Positions 25,336 through 32,875 of a DNA stretch of 64,000 nucleotides are shown one piece after another. The notes under the pieces are model-generated. The model saw nothing but the letters and a program-made list of their open reading frames with translations. It made no database searches and was not told where the DNA came from. The number at the start of each line of letters is the position of its first letter. Within the stretch, counting starts at the first letter, position 1. The translations under genes were made by a program, and so were the position numbers. Source of the stretch: Saccharothrix coeruleofusca (lineage in GTDB: Bacteria; Actinomycetota; Actinomycetes; Mycobacteriales; Pseudonocardiaceae). The stretch lies in the NCBI RefSeq assembly GCF_014648515.1, contig NZ_BMRG01000007.1:189380-253379 (forward strand), read 5' to 3'.

Positions 25336-26043
25336 TCAGCGGTAGGCGTGCTGCCCCACCGGCCGCACCAGGATCTCGTTGACGTCCACCGTGGGCGGCT
25401 GCCCGATCGCGTACAGCACCGCGCGCGCCACGTCGGAGGGCTCCAGCTTCGGGTCGCGCGCCCGCGACGCCGGGATGCCGCCGGTGTCGGTCAGGCCCGG
25501 CTGCACCAGCGTCACCCGCACCCCGGTGCCCACGCACTCCGCGCGGATGGCCTGCGCCAGCCCGGTGACCGCCCACTTGGTGGCCGAGTACAGGTTGCCC
25601 GGCCGGACCCCGCGCCCGGCCGCCGAGCCGGTCAGGACCAGGTGCCCGCCGGAGCGGATCAGCGCGGGCAGCGCGGCGCGGGCGGTGTAGGCGGGCCCGC
25701 ACACGTTGGTCAGCACCATGTCGGCCCACTGCGGCGGCGGGTCGCCCTCCTCGGTGGTGAACGAGGTCTCGACGCTGACGCCCGCGTTGGCGAACACCAC
25801 GTCGAGCCCGCCCCACTCCCGCTCCACCCGGTCGACCAGGCAGGAGACCTGCGCCCACTCCCGCACGTCGCACTGCGCGACCCACACCCGCTCCGGCCCG
25901 CCCAGCCGGGCCGCCCGCTCGACCAGGGCGTCCACCCGCCGCGCGACGAGCACGAGCCGGTAGCCCGCCTCGGCGGCCAGCTCCGCGGTGGCCGCGCCGA
26001 TGCCGCGCGACGCGCCGGTGATGAGGAACACGCCTTGTGCCAT
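25336..26043 (-). CDS. SDR-family oxidoreductase
   Basis: A 235-residue classical SDR: LITGASRGIGAAT, VVFANAGVSVETSF, a Ser in LVLTGSAAGRG, and YSATKWAV. The C-terminal PTVDVNEILVRPVGQ matches short actinobacterial SDRs of unknown substrate. The ATG at 26043 has TAGCCT four nt upstream, too close to be sure of leaderless initiation. Confidence 0.87.
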   Translation of the reverse strand: MAQGVFLITGASRGIGAATAELAAEAGYRLVLVARRVDALVERAARLGGPERVWVAQCDVREWAQVSCLVDRVEREWGGLDVVFANAGVSVETSFTTEEGDPPPQWADMVLTNVCGPAYTARAALPALIRSGGHLVLTGSAAGRGVRPGNLYSATKWAVTGLAQAIRAECVGTGVRVTLVQPGLTDTGGIPASRARDPKLEPSDVARAVLYAIGQPPTVDVNEILVRPVGQHAYR

Positions 26044-26118
26044 GCGCGCAGGCTACCGCCGGTCGGATCACCCGCTGTCCCGCTCGCCACCCGCAGGGGT
26101 GATTCTGGCCGCGGGTGG

Positions 26119-26502
26119 TCAGGCCGTGGCGATCGCCTCGATCTCGACCCGCCACTCGGCCTCGTAGAGGTCGGCGACGACCACGGTCAGCGCGGGGCGG
26201 TGGCCACCCAGCACCTCCTGCCGGATCCGGCTGTTCTCCAGCCTGTCCGCGCGGTCCCGCAGGAACGTGGTGACCTTCACCAGGTTCTCGGGCCGCATGT
26301 CGTGGTGCTCCAGCACGGCCAGCACCCGCCGCCATGCGTTGCGGCACTGCGCCCCGAAGTCCGGGGGTGCGGTGCCGTCGTCGTCGGTGGGCACCTGGCC
26401 GCTGATGAACAGCATTCGGTCGGCACCGCTGACCTCCAGGCTCTCCGCGTACTGGCCGAGGGGGTCCAGCTGACTCCGAACCGAGGTGCGCGCGTCGGTC
26501 AT
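26119..26502 (-). CDS. RidA/YjgF-family protein
   Basis: 127 residues. The RidA fold is shown by LFISGQVPTDDDGTAPPDFGAQCRNAWRRVLAVLEHHDM and the C-terminal RVEIEAIATA. The active-site Arg of true enamine/imine deaminases usually lies in an RPA segment, and HRPALTVVVADL carries it. It may hydrolyse reactive enamines from PLP enzymes. The ATG at 26502 follows AAGGTGG. It lies downstream of nothing on its own strand and is divergent from the LacI gene. Confidence 0.85.
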   Translation of the reverse strand: MTDARTSVRSQLDPLGQYAESLEVSGADRMLFISGQVPTDDDGTAPPDFGAQCRNAWRRVLAVLEHHDMRPENLVKVTTFLRDRADRLENSRIRQEVLGGHRPALTVVVADLYEAEWRVEIEAIATA

Positions 26503-26678
26503 CGCACCACCTTCCCCGCACCACCCCCGAGGGCTCAACCGCCTTCCGGCGCACGCGGCACGGGCCGCCGAGCGCGGTGGCGGCCCGTGTCCGGGCGCGA
26601 CTCACTGTGGTGAAGCGCGAGGACCTGGGCCGAGTGGCGGGTTACCCTCGCCGCAACCGGATCGATCAGGAGGCTGCG

Positions 26679-27719
26679 GTGGCGTTGCGGCAGGTCACGC
26701 TGGCCGAGGTGGCCCAGCACGCGGGGGTGTCGCTGGCGACCGCCTCGCGGGTGCTCAACGGCAGCACCCGGCAGGTCAGCGACGAGCTGCGGACCAGGGT
26801 CCTGGGCAGCGCGGACGAGCTGGGCTACCTGCCCAACGCCCCCGCCCAGGCGCTGGCCCGCAACAGCAGCGCGCTGCTCGGCCTGGTCGTGCACGACATC
26901 TCCGACCCCTACTTCTCCAGCATCGCCGCGGGGGTGAGCAGGGTCGCCGAGGCGGCGGGCCTGGTGGTCGTGCTGGGCACCACCGGCCGCGACCCCGACC
27001 GCGAGGTCGAGCTGGTGCACACGCTGCGCGCGCACCGGGCGCGGGCGCTGGTGATCGCGGGCAGCCGCACCGCCGACCGGGCCGCCACCGCGCGGCTGGC
27101 CGAGGAGCTGCGGGCCTTCACCGCCCAGGGCGGTCGGGTGGCGTGCGTCTCGCAGGCCAGGCTGGGCACCGACACCGTGGTGGCGGGCAACCGGGCGGGC
27201 GCGCGGGCGCTGGCGCGGGAGCTGGCCGCGCTGGGCCACCGCCGCTTCGCCGTGCTGGGCGGGCCGCCGGACCTGCTGGTGGCCCGCGACCGGGTGGCCG
27301 GGTTCCGCGCGGGCCTGGCCGACGCCGGGCTGGCGCTGCCCGACCGCAACGTGGTGCACGGCGGGTTCACCAGGGACGGCGGGTACGCGGCGGTGGCCGA
27401 CCTGCTGGCCGCCCGCACCCGCGCGACCTGCGTGTTCGTCGTCAACGACGTGATGGCCACGGGGGCGGTGGCGGCGCTGCGGGAGCGCGGCGTCGTGGTG
27501 CCCGACGACGTGTCGGTGGCCGGGTTCGACGACATCCCGACGCTGCGCGACCTGGTGCCCGCGCTGAGCACGGTGCGGCTGCCGCTGGAGGAGATGGGCG
27601 AGCGCGCCGCCCGCCTGGTCCTCGACGAGGAGCACGTGACGCCCCGCACGATCCGGGTCGCGGGCGAGGTCGTGCTGCGCGCGAGCACCTCGTCACCTGG
27701 GGGAACCGGTCTGCGGTGA
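26679..27719 (+). CDS. LacI-family transcriptional regulator
   Basis: 346 residues: N-terminal HTH (QVTLAEVAQHAGVSLATASRVLNGSTRQVS), hinge helix NAPAQALARNSS, then a periplasmic-binding-protein-like sugar domain (about 65-335; LLGLVVHDISDPYFSS, VAGFDDIPTLRDLVPALSTVRLP). The GTG at 26679 follows AGGAGG and places the HTH at the N-terminus; the frame is open to 26577 but that part is not LacI-like. It is not next to sugar transport genes. Whether it is the CebR-type repressor of the boxes near 22.6 and 19.7 kb cannot be decided; CebR genes usually sit beside cebEFG. Confidence 0.9.
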   Translation: MALRQVTLAEVAQHAGVSLATASRVLNGSTRQVSDELRTRVLGSADELGYLPNAPAQALARNSSALLGLVVHDISDPYFSSIAAGVSRVAEAAGLVVVLGTTGRDPDREVELVHTLRAHRARALVIAGSRTADRAATARLAEELRAFTAQGGRVACVSQARLGTDTVVAGNRAGARALARELAALGHRRFAVLGGPPDLLVARDRVAGFRAGLADAGLALPDRNVVHGGFTRDGGYAAVADLLAARTRATCVFVVNDVMATGAVAALRERGVVVPDDVSVAGFDDIPTLRDLVPALSTVRLPLEEMGERAARLVLDEEHVTPRTIRVAGEVVLRASTSSPGGTGLR

Positions 27720-27781
27720 CGTGCGTTGGCTCCTAAGATGGCGGCCTACGCCATACCCCCGTCTGAGGAGTGATCCCTTCC

Positions 27782-27874
27782 GTGCGCGACGCGCAGTCAC
27801 CCGGATGCAGTACTGAGCCGGGTTCCGCACCCGGCTGCCATACCCTCCCGGTCGCCCCCGGCGGTGACCGGTGA
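27782..27874 (+). CDS. Candidate 30-codon leader peptide upstream of the CNNM transporter
   Basis: GTG at 27782 opens a 30-codon frame (VRDAQSPGCSTEPG, then SAPGCHTLPVAPGGDR) with five prolines. Its TGA (27872-27874) overlaps the GTG start of the CNNM gene (GTGA). GAGGAG lies 11 nt upstream. Within it GCCGGGT/ACCCGGC (27817-27835) forms a 7-bp stem with a 5-nt loop. Proline-rich leaders with stem-loops control Mg2+ transporters in enterobacteria; the parallel is only suggestive. It could equally be non-coding leader RNA. Confidence 0.35.
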   Translation: MRDAQSPGCSTEPGSAPGCHTLPVAPGGDR

Positions 27875-29220
27875 CCGAAGTCCTGCTCTCCCTGCTCGGC
27901 CTGGTCGCCGTGGTGGCGCTCACCGCGGGCACCTTCATCGCGGTCGCCGCCGAGTTCTCGCTGACCGCCCTGGAGCGCAGCACCGTCGAGTCCCACGTCG
28001 CGCAGGTCGGCGACGCCAAGGCGCAGGCGGTGGACCGGGCCCACCGCTCGCTGTCCTTCCAGCTCTCCGGCTCCCAGCTGGCGATCACGTTCACCACGCT
28101 GATCACCGGTTTCATCGCCGAACCGGCCATCGCCCGGCTGCTGTCGCCCGCGCTGACCGGCCTGGGCGTGCCCACCGCCGCGGCCACCCCGATCGCGCTG
28201 GTCACCGCGCTGGCGCTGGCCACCGCGCTGTCGATGGTGTTCGGCGAGCTGGTGCCCAAGAACCTGGCCATCGCCCGGCCGCTGGAGACCGCGCGCGCCG
28301 TCGCGGGCGCGCAGGCGGCCTTCTCCAAGGTGTTCCGCTGGCTGATCGACAGCCTCAACGGCGCGGCCAACTGGCTGGTGCGGCGGCTGGGCGTGGAGCC
28401 CGCGGAGGAGCTGGCCTCGGCCCGCTCGCCGCAGGAGCTGGGCGCGCTGGTCCGCTCCAGCGCCGAGCACGGCACCATCGACGAGGGCACCGCGACCCTG
28501 CTGGACCGCTCGCTGCGCTTCGGCGACCGCACCGCGGGCGAGCTGATGACGCCGCGGGTGCGGGTGGAGTCGCTGCGCGCGGACGCCACCGTGCTGGACC
28601 TGGTGGCCAAGGCGCGGGAGACCGGGTTCTCCCGCTTCCCGGTGCACAACGGCGACCTGGACGAGGTGCGCGGGATCGTGCACGTCAAGCAGGTCTTCGC
28701 GGTGCCGCGCGGGCAGCGGGCGACCACGCCGCTGTCGGCGCTGACCCGGCCGGTGCAGACGGTGCCGGAGACCCTGGAGGGCGACGCGCTGCTGGACCGG
28801 CTGCGCGCGTCGGGCCTGCAGACCGCGCTGGTCGTCGACGAGTACGGCGGCACCGCGGGCATGGTGACGCTGGAGGACCTGGTCGAGGAGATCGTCGGCG
28901 ACGTGCGCGACGAGCACGACCGCCGCGAGGCCGCGCCGGTGCGCCCGCTGGGCCGGGACAGCTGGCTCGTCTCCGGGCTGCTGCGCGACGACGAGGTGGC
29001 CGAGGCGACCGGGTTCCGGATGCCGGAGGGCGACTACGAGACGGTGGCCGGGCTGGTGCTGGCGCAGCTGGGCCGCATCCCCGACGTCGGCGACGAGATC
29101 CGGGTCGACGGCTGGCGCATCACGGTGCTGCGGATGGACCGGCACCGGGTGGCCGAGCTGCGGGTGGCCAGGGTGGAGTCCGGCGCGGAGGCTGGCGTGG
29201 AGTCGGGGGTGGCCCGATGA
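27871..29220 (+). CDS. CNNM/CorC-type transporter with CBS domains (first of pair)
   Basis: 449 residues: DUF21/CNNM membrane domain (about 1-185, three to four helices; SMVFGELVPKNLAIARP), two CBS domains (about 215-335; ELMTPRVRVESL, GFSRFPVHNGDLDEVRGIVHVK, LQTALVVDEYGGTAGMVTLEDLVEEIVGDV), then a CorC_HlyC domain (about 355-435). The family moves Mg2+/Co2+ or related cations. The GTG at 27871 overlaps the candidate leader stop. The pair resembles the M. tuberculosis Rv1842c-Rv1841c 'hemolysin-like' genes. Confidence 0.9.
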   Translation: MTEVLLSLLGLVAVVALTAGTFIAVAAEFSLTALERSTVESHVAQVGDAKAQAVDRAHRSLSFQLSGSQLAITFTTLITGFIAEPAIARLLSPALTGLGVPTAAATPIALVTALALATALSMVFGELVPKNLAIARPLETARAVAGAQAAFSKVFRWLIDSLNGAANWLVRRLGVEPAEELASARSPQELGALVRSSAEHGTIDEGTATLLDRSLRFGDRTAGELMTPRVRVESLRADATVLDLVAKARETGFSRFPVHNGDLDEVRGIVHVKQVFAVPRGQRATTPLSALTRPVQTVPETLEGDALLDRLRASGLQTALVVDEYGGTAGMVTLEDLVEEIVGDVRDEHDRREAAPVRPLGRDSWLVSGLLRDDEVAEATGFRMPEGDYETVAGLVLAQLGRIPDVGDEIRVDGWRITVLRMDRHRVAELRVARVESGAEAGVESGVAR

Positions 29221-30263
29221 GCGAGGGCTGGGCGCTGGTGACGGCGGTGCTGCTGCTGGCGGGCAACGCCTTCTTCGTCGGCGCGGAGTTCGCGCTGATC
29301 AGCGCGCGTCGTGACCGGCTGGAGACGATGCTGGAGCGCGGCGTGTCCCGCGCCGCGACGGTGATCGCCGCAGGCCGCGAGGTGTCGCTGATGCTGGCGG
29401 GCGCGCAGCTGGGCATCACCATCTGCTCGCTGCTGCTGGGCAGGCTCGCCGAGCCCGCCGTGGCGCACCTGCTGGAGGCGGCGCTGCACCCGCTGCCGGT
29501 GCCGCCGGTGGTGCTGCACGCGGTGGCGTTCACCATCGCGATGATGCTGGTCGTGGCGGCGCACATGCTGCTGGGCGAGATGGTGCCGAAGAACCTGGCC
29601 ATCGCCAACCCGGAGCGGCTGGCGATCTGGCTGGTGCCGGTGCACGTGGCGTTCGTGCGCCTGGTGCGCCCGTTCATCGGGCTGTTCAACCTGGCCGCCA
29701 ACGGCGTGCTCAAGCTGGCCAAGGTGCAGCCCAAGGACGAGCTGGAGTCCGCCTACACCCCCGACGAGCTGTCGCTGCTGATCGCCCAGTCGCGGCAGGA
29801 GGGGCTGCTGGAGGACTCCGAGCACCGCAGGCTGGCGCAGACCCTGTCCTCGGCCGAGCGCACCGTGGCCGACGTGCTGGTGCCGCTGGAGCGGGTCACG
29901 TCGGTGTCCTCCCGGCCCACCATGGGCGAGGTGGAGTCGGCGGTGGCCGCGACCGGGTTCTCCCGGTTCCCGGTCGCCGACGGCGACCGGCTGACCGGCT
30001 ACCTGCACATCAAGGACGTGCTGGACCTGGCGGGCGCGGACGCCTCGACCAGGGTGCCCGCCAGCCGGATCAGGGGACTGCCGGAGGTGCCGGTGGACGC
30101 CCGCCTCGACGAGGCGCTGGCGGCGCTGCGGCGCACCCAGAGCCACCTGGCGCGGGCGGTGTCGCCCGAGGGCGGCCTGCGGGGCGTGGTGGCGCTGGAG
30201 GACCTGCTGGAGGAGTACGTGGGCACCGTCCGCGACGGCACCCACGTGCGCCGGGAGCTGTGA
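29217..30263 (+). CDS. CNNM-type transporter with CBS domains (second of pair)
   Basis: 348 residues with a DUF21 membrane domain (about 1-190; FFVGAEFALISARRDRLE, HMLLGEMVPKNLAIANP) and a CBS pair (about 215-340; FSRFPVADGDRLTGYLHIKDVLD). The C-terminal CorC_HlyC domain of its partner is lacking. ATG 29217-29219 overlaps the preceding TGA (ATGA), so the two are translationally coupled and may form a heterodimer (inference). Confidence 0.9.
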   Translation: MSEGWALVTAVLLLAGNAFFVGAEFALISARRDRLETMLERGVSRAATVIAAGREVSLMLAGAQLGITICSLLLGRLAEPAVAHLLEAALHPLPVPPVVLHAVAFTIAMMLVVAAHMLLGEMVPKNLAIANPERLAIWLVPVHVAFVRLVRPFIGLFNLAANGVLKLAKVQPKDELESAYTPDELSLLIAQSRQEGLLEDSEHRRLAQTLSSAERTVADVLVPLERVTSVSSRPTMGEVESAVAATGFSRFPVADGDRLTGYLHIKDVLDLAGADASTRVPASRIRGLPEVPVDARLDEALAALRRTQSHLARAVSPEGGLRGVVALEDLLEEYVGTVRDGTHVRREL

Positions 30264-30269
30264 GCCCGG

Positions 30270-30303
30270 CCGACCCGCCCGCCCGGCGCGGTGGGCGGGT
30301 CGG
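30270..30303 (+). terminator. Terminator of the CNNM operon
   Basis: CCGACCCGCCC (30270-30280) pairs with GGGCGGGTCGG (30293-30303), 11 bp. It comes just after the stop and before the next promoter. Confidence 0.7.
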
Positions 30304-30307
30304 ACAT

Positions 30308-30319
30308 TACGGTGTGCCC
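30308..30319 (+). promoter_or_regulatory. Leaderless -10 box of the acidic zinc-ribbon gene
   Basis: TACGGT (30308-30313), 6 nt, GTG 30320. It sets the start codon of the following gene, since no ribosome-binding site is present. Confidence 0.55.
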
Positions 30320-30601
30320 GTGGACCCACGCGACGCCGAGGACGACGAGGACGACTTCGAGCCCGACGACTTCGAACCGGACGACGACGAGTTCGACGAC
30401 GAGGACGACGAGGACGAGGACGACCTGTTCGGCGTGACCTCCGAACCCCGCACCATCTGCCAGCTGTGCGGCGGGGCGGGCTTCATCGCGCACCCGACCA
30501 TGGCGGTCGTCGGCGGTGTCCCCCGCTCGGTGGACAACGGCCGGGAGTGCCCGCACTGCAACGGCGCCCGCAAGTTCCCCGGCCTGGTGCCCCCGCTGTA
30601 G
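30320..30601 (+). CDS. Small protein: very acidic N-terminus plus DnaJ-like zinc ribbon
   Basis: 93 residues. Residues 5-36 are nearly all Asp, Glu, Phe or Pro (FEPDD repeated). The C-terminal half has two CxxC knuckles, Cys47/Cys50 (CQLCGGAGF) and Cys77/Cys80 (CPHCNGARKFPG), spaced like half of a DnaJ zinc domain. The start at 30320 is fixed by the leaderless -10; the frame is open to 30260 but that part overlaps the terminator. Function unknown; the acidic part could bind a basic partner or metals. Confidence 0.75.
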   Translation: MDPRDAEDDEDDFEPDDFEPDDDEFDDEDDEDEDDLFGVTSEPRTICQLCGGAGFIAHPTMAVVGGVPRSVDNGRECPHCNGARKFPGLVPPL

Positions 30602-30620
30602 CCCGGCGCGGCGGCCGGGC

Positions 30621-31832
30621 TCAGGCGGGTTCGGCGGCGGAGCGCCTGTCCTCCTCCGCCGCGCGGAATCCCGCGGGCGACAGGTAGCGCCAGGTCACGA
30701 CCGCGGCGACCAGCTGCACCGCCGCACCCAGCACCCACACCGCCCGCAGGCCGAACCCGGCCCCCACCAGACCGCCCACCAGCGCGCCCAGCGGGGTCAG
30801 CCCCCAGGCCAGGGCGCGGTGGCTGGTCAGCACCCGTCCCAGCAGCCTGCCTGGGGTGAACCGCTGCCTGCTGGACTGCGAGCACACGTTCCACAGCATG
30901 ATCACGGCCGACTGGAGCAGCAGCACCGCGCCGACGGCGGCGGGCCACGGCGGCAGCACCGCGACGAGCGCCGTCAGCAGCACCGTGCCGATCTGCGACA
31001 CCCGCATCGACCAGGCGTAGCCCAGCCGCACCACCACCCGGTCCACGGCGAAGGACCCCGCCACCCAGCCCACCGCGACGCAGGTCATGAGCACGCCGTA
31101 GCCGACCGGCCCCAAGCCCAGCTCCTGCTCGCTGTAGAGCGCGAACATCGCCAGCCACGCCGACGAGGCGAACGACCCCAGCCCCACCGCGACCGTGATG
31201 GCCAGCAGCAGGCGCGTGCCGACCAGGTACTTCAGCCCCTCCGGGATGTCGCGCAGCGGGTGGCCGCGCGACGGCGTCACCGCCGCCGACGAGAGGCCGC
31301 GGGTCAGCAGCAGCGCCAGCACCGCCGCCGCGCAGGCCGCCCACGCCGACGCGCCCGCGCTCCAGGCGACCAGGAACCCCGCCACCGGCGGCACCACGAA
31401 CCGGACCGCGCCCTGGTCGATCAGGATCAGCCGGGTGTTGGCCGCGGCCAGCCGGTCCGGGCCGACCACCTCGGGCAGCAGCGCGCCGGTGGTCCCGTCG
31501 CCGAGCACCTGGGCCGAGGTCACCACGAACGCGACGCCCAGCAGCAGCGGCAGGGTCAGCGCGCCCACCGCGTCGGTCACCGCCAGCGCCAGTGCCGCGC
31601 ACGCCAGCACCGCGTAGGCCGCGCCGAGCACGGCCGTGCGCCGCACCCGGTCGATCAGCACCCCCGCGAACAGCGAGAACAGCAGCCAGGGCAGCTGCCC
31701 CACCACCTTCACCAGAGCCACCTGCTGAGGGTCCTTGGTGATCGACACCGCGATCAGGGGCAGCGCGGTCAGCAGCAGCCCCTCCCCCACCGACCCGGAC
31801 ACCACTACCGCCTGTAACCGCCCCCACGTCAT
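30621..31832 (-). CDS. MFS transporter (EntS/antibiotic-efflux type)
   Basis: 403 residues with 12 predicted membrane helices. Segments such as SVGEGLLLTALPLIAVSITKDP, LFAGVLIDRVRRTAVL and RQRFTPGRLLGRVLTSHRALAWG are typical of the MFS_3 (EntS-like) exporters. No substrate can be assigned. CAGGGT lies 6 nt before the ATG on the minus strand, a likely leaderless promoter. It is divergent from the putative glycosylase gene, with both -10 boxes within about 60 bp. Confidence 0.88.
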   Translation of the reverse strand: MTWGRLQAVVVSGSVGEGLLLTALPLIAVSITKDPQQVALVKVVGQLPWLLFSLFAGVLIDRVRRTAVLGAAYAVLACAALALAVTDAVGALTLPLLLGVAFVVTSAQVLGDGTTGALLPEVVGPDRLAAANTRLILIDQGAVRFVVPPVAGFLVAWSAGASAWAACAAAVLALLLTRGLSSAAVTPSRGHPLRDIPEGLKYLVGTRLLLAITVAVGLGSFASSAWLAMFALYSEQELGLGPVGYGVLMTCVAVGWVAGSFAVDRVVVRLGYAWSMRVSQIGTVLLTALVAVLPPWPAAVGAVLLLQSAVIMLWNVCSQSSRQRFTPGRLLGRVLTSHRALAWGLTPLGALVGGLVGAGFGLRAVWVLGAAVQLVAAVVTWRYLSPAGFRAAEEDRRSAAEPA

Positions 31833-31880
31833 GCCCCGACCCTGCCAGGTGCCTCGGACCGGCCCTCACAGGGGGCGAAG

Positions 31881-31893
31881 TACCGTAGTGGGC
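31881..31893 (+). promoter_or_regulatory. Leaderless -10 box of the putative glycosylase gene
   Basis: TACCGT (31881-31886) with 7 nt to ATG 31894. No Shine-Dalgarno is present. Confidence 0.5.
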
Positions 31894-32781
31894 ATGGGGG
31901 TCGTCGTCCTGTCCGAAGCCGAGTGGACCGCGCGCCGCGACGCGCACGCCGCCCGCGTGCGGGCGTGGACCGGGCCGCACCACGAGCGCAAGGCGGCCGG
32001 GATCAAGCACCCGGTCCTGGACTTCCTGTTCAGCTACTACTCGCACCGCCCGTCCCGGCTGGAGCGCTGGCACCCCGGTCCCGGTGTGCTGCTGGAGGGC
32101 GGGAAGGCCCGCGACTACCTGCGGTGGCCGGTCTACCGGGAGACCGCCGACGGCGTGGAACTGGACGTCGCGGCGTTCGCGCGGGAGCGGGCCAAGACGG
32201 TGGCCTTCGCGCACCGGCTGCTGACCGCCACCGCCTCCCGCGCGCCCCGGTTCGGCTGCTTCGGGCTGCACGAGTGGGCGATGGTCTACCGGCAGCGGCC
32301 CGACCAGGTGCGGCACCGGGCGTGGCCGCTGCGGCTGGGCAGCGCGGGCACCGACGCGGTGGTGGAGTCCCAGCGGGTGCAGTGCGGGCACTTCGACGCC
32401 TTCCGCTTCTTCACCCCGCAGGCCCGGCCGCTCAACGCGCTGCAGCCCACCCGCGAGACGCAGGTGGACCTGGAGCAGCCGGGCTGCCTGCACGCCTCCA
32501 TGGACCTCTTCAAGTGGAGTTACAAGCTCGACCCGGCGACGCCGTCGGAGCTGGTGGCGGACTGCTTCGAGCTGGCGCTGCGGGTGCGCGAGCTGGACAT
32601 GCGGGCCAGCCCCTACGACCTGGCGGAGCTGGGCTACCCGCCGGTGCCGATCGAGACCGCCGAGGGGCGGGCCGAGTACGTGCGGCGGCAGAGCGCGTTC
32701 GCCGAGCAGGCCGCGCCGCTGCGAGCTGCGCTGATCGGGTTGACGCGAACCCTTTTGGATGCGCCGGTCGCCGGGGTATAA
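31894..32781 (+). CDS. Conserved actinobacterial protein, labelled 3-methyladenine DNA glycosylase in databases
   Basis: 295 residues, hydrophilic, without signal or membrane helix. Conserved-looking blocks: KHPVLDFLFSYYSHRPSRLERWHPGP, FGLHEWAMVY, VESQRVQCGHFDAFRFFTP and QPGCLHASMDLFKWSYKLDPATPSELVADCFELA. I recognise it as the family that annotation pipelines call 3-methyladenine DNA glycosylase, but I see neither a helix-hairpin-helix nor the AlkA/AAG active-site pattern, so that function is unproven. The His/Cys/Glu-rich blocks suggest an enzyme. The start is set by the -10 box 7 nt upstream of 31894. Confidence 0.7.
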   Translation: MGVVVLSEAEWTARRDAHAARVRAWTGPHHERKAAGIKHPVLDFLFSYYSHRPSRLERWHPGPGVLLEGGKARDYLRWPVYRETADGVELDVAAFARERAKTVAFAHRLLTATASRAPRFGCFGLHEWAMVYRQRPDQVRHRAWPLRLGSAGTDAVVESQRVQCGHFDAFRFFTPQARPLNALQPTRETQVDLEQPGCLHASMDLFKWSYKLDPATPSELVADCFELALRVRELDMRASPYDLAELGYPPVPIETAEGRAEYVRRQSAFAEQAAPLRAALIGLTRTLLDAPVAGV

Positions 32782-32875
32782 CTCAGCGTCACTTCACCCG
32801 GTCCGCAGACCTCGCCTGTTAGCGTGACGTCGGTCGGGATTCGCCAGCCGTAGTCGACGCCTGAGAGGGAAGACG

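Noticed and set aside
26679-27719. Naming the LacI regulator CebR
   Set aside because: It is not adjacent to cellobiose transport genes, and its sugar pocket cannot be judged by eye.
27720-27870. Mg2+ (M-box/ykoK) riboswitch upstream of the CNNM gene
   Set aside because: None of the conserved M-box blocks is recognisable; only a short stem and a possible leader peptide are seen.
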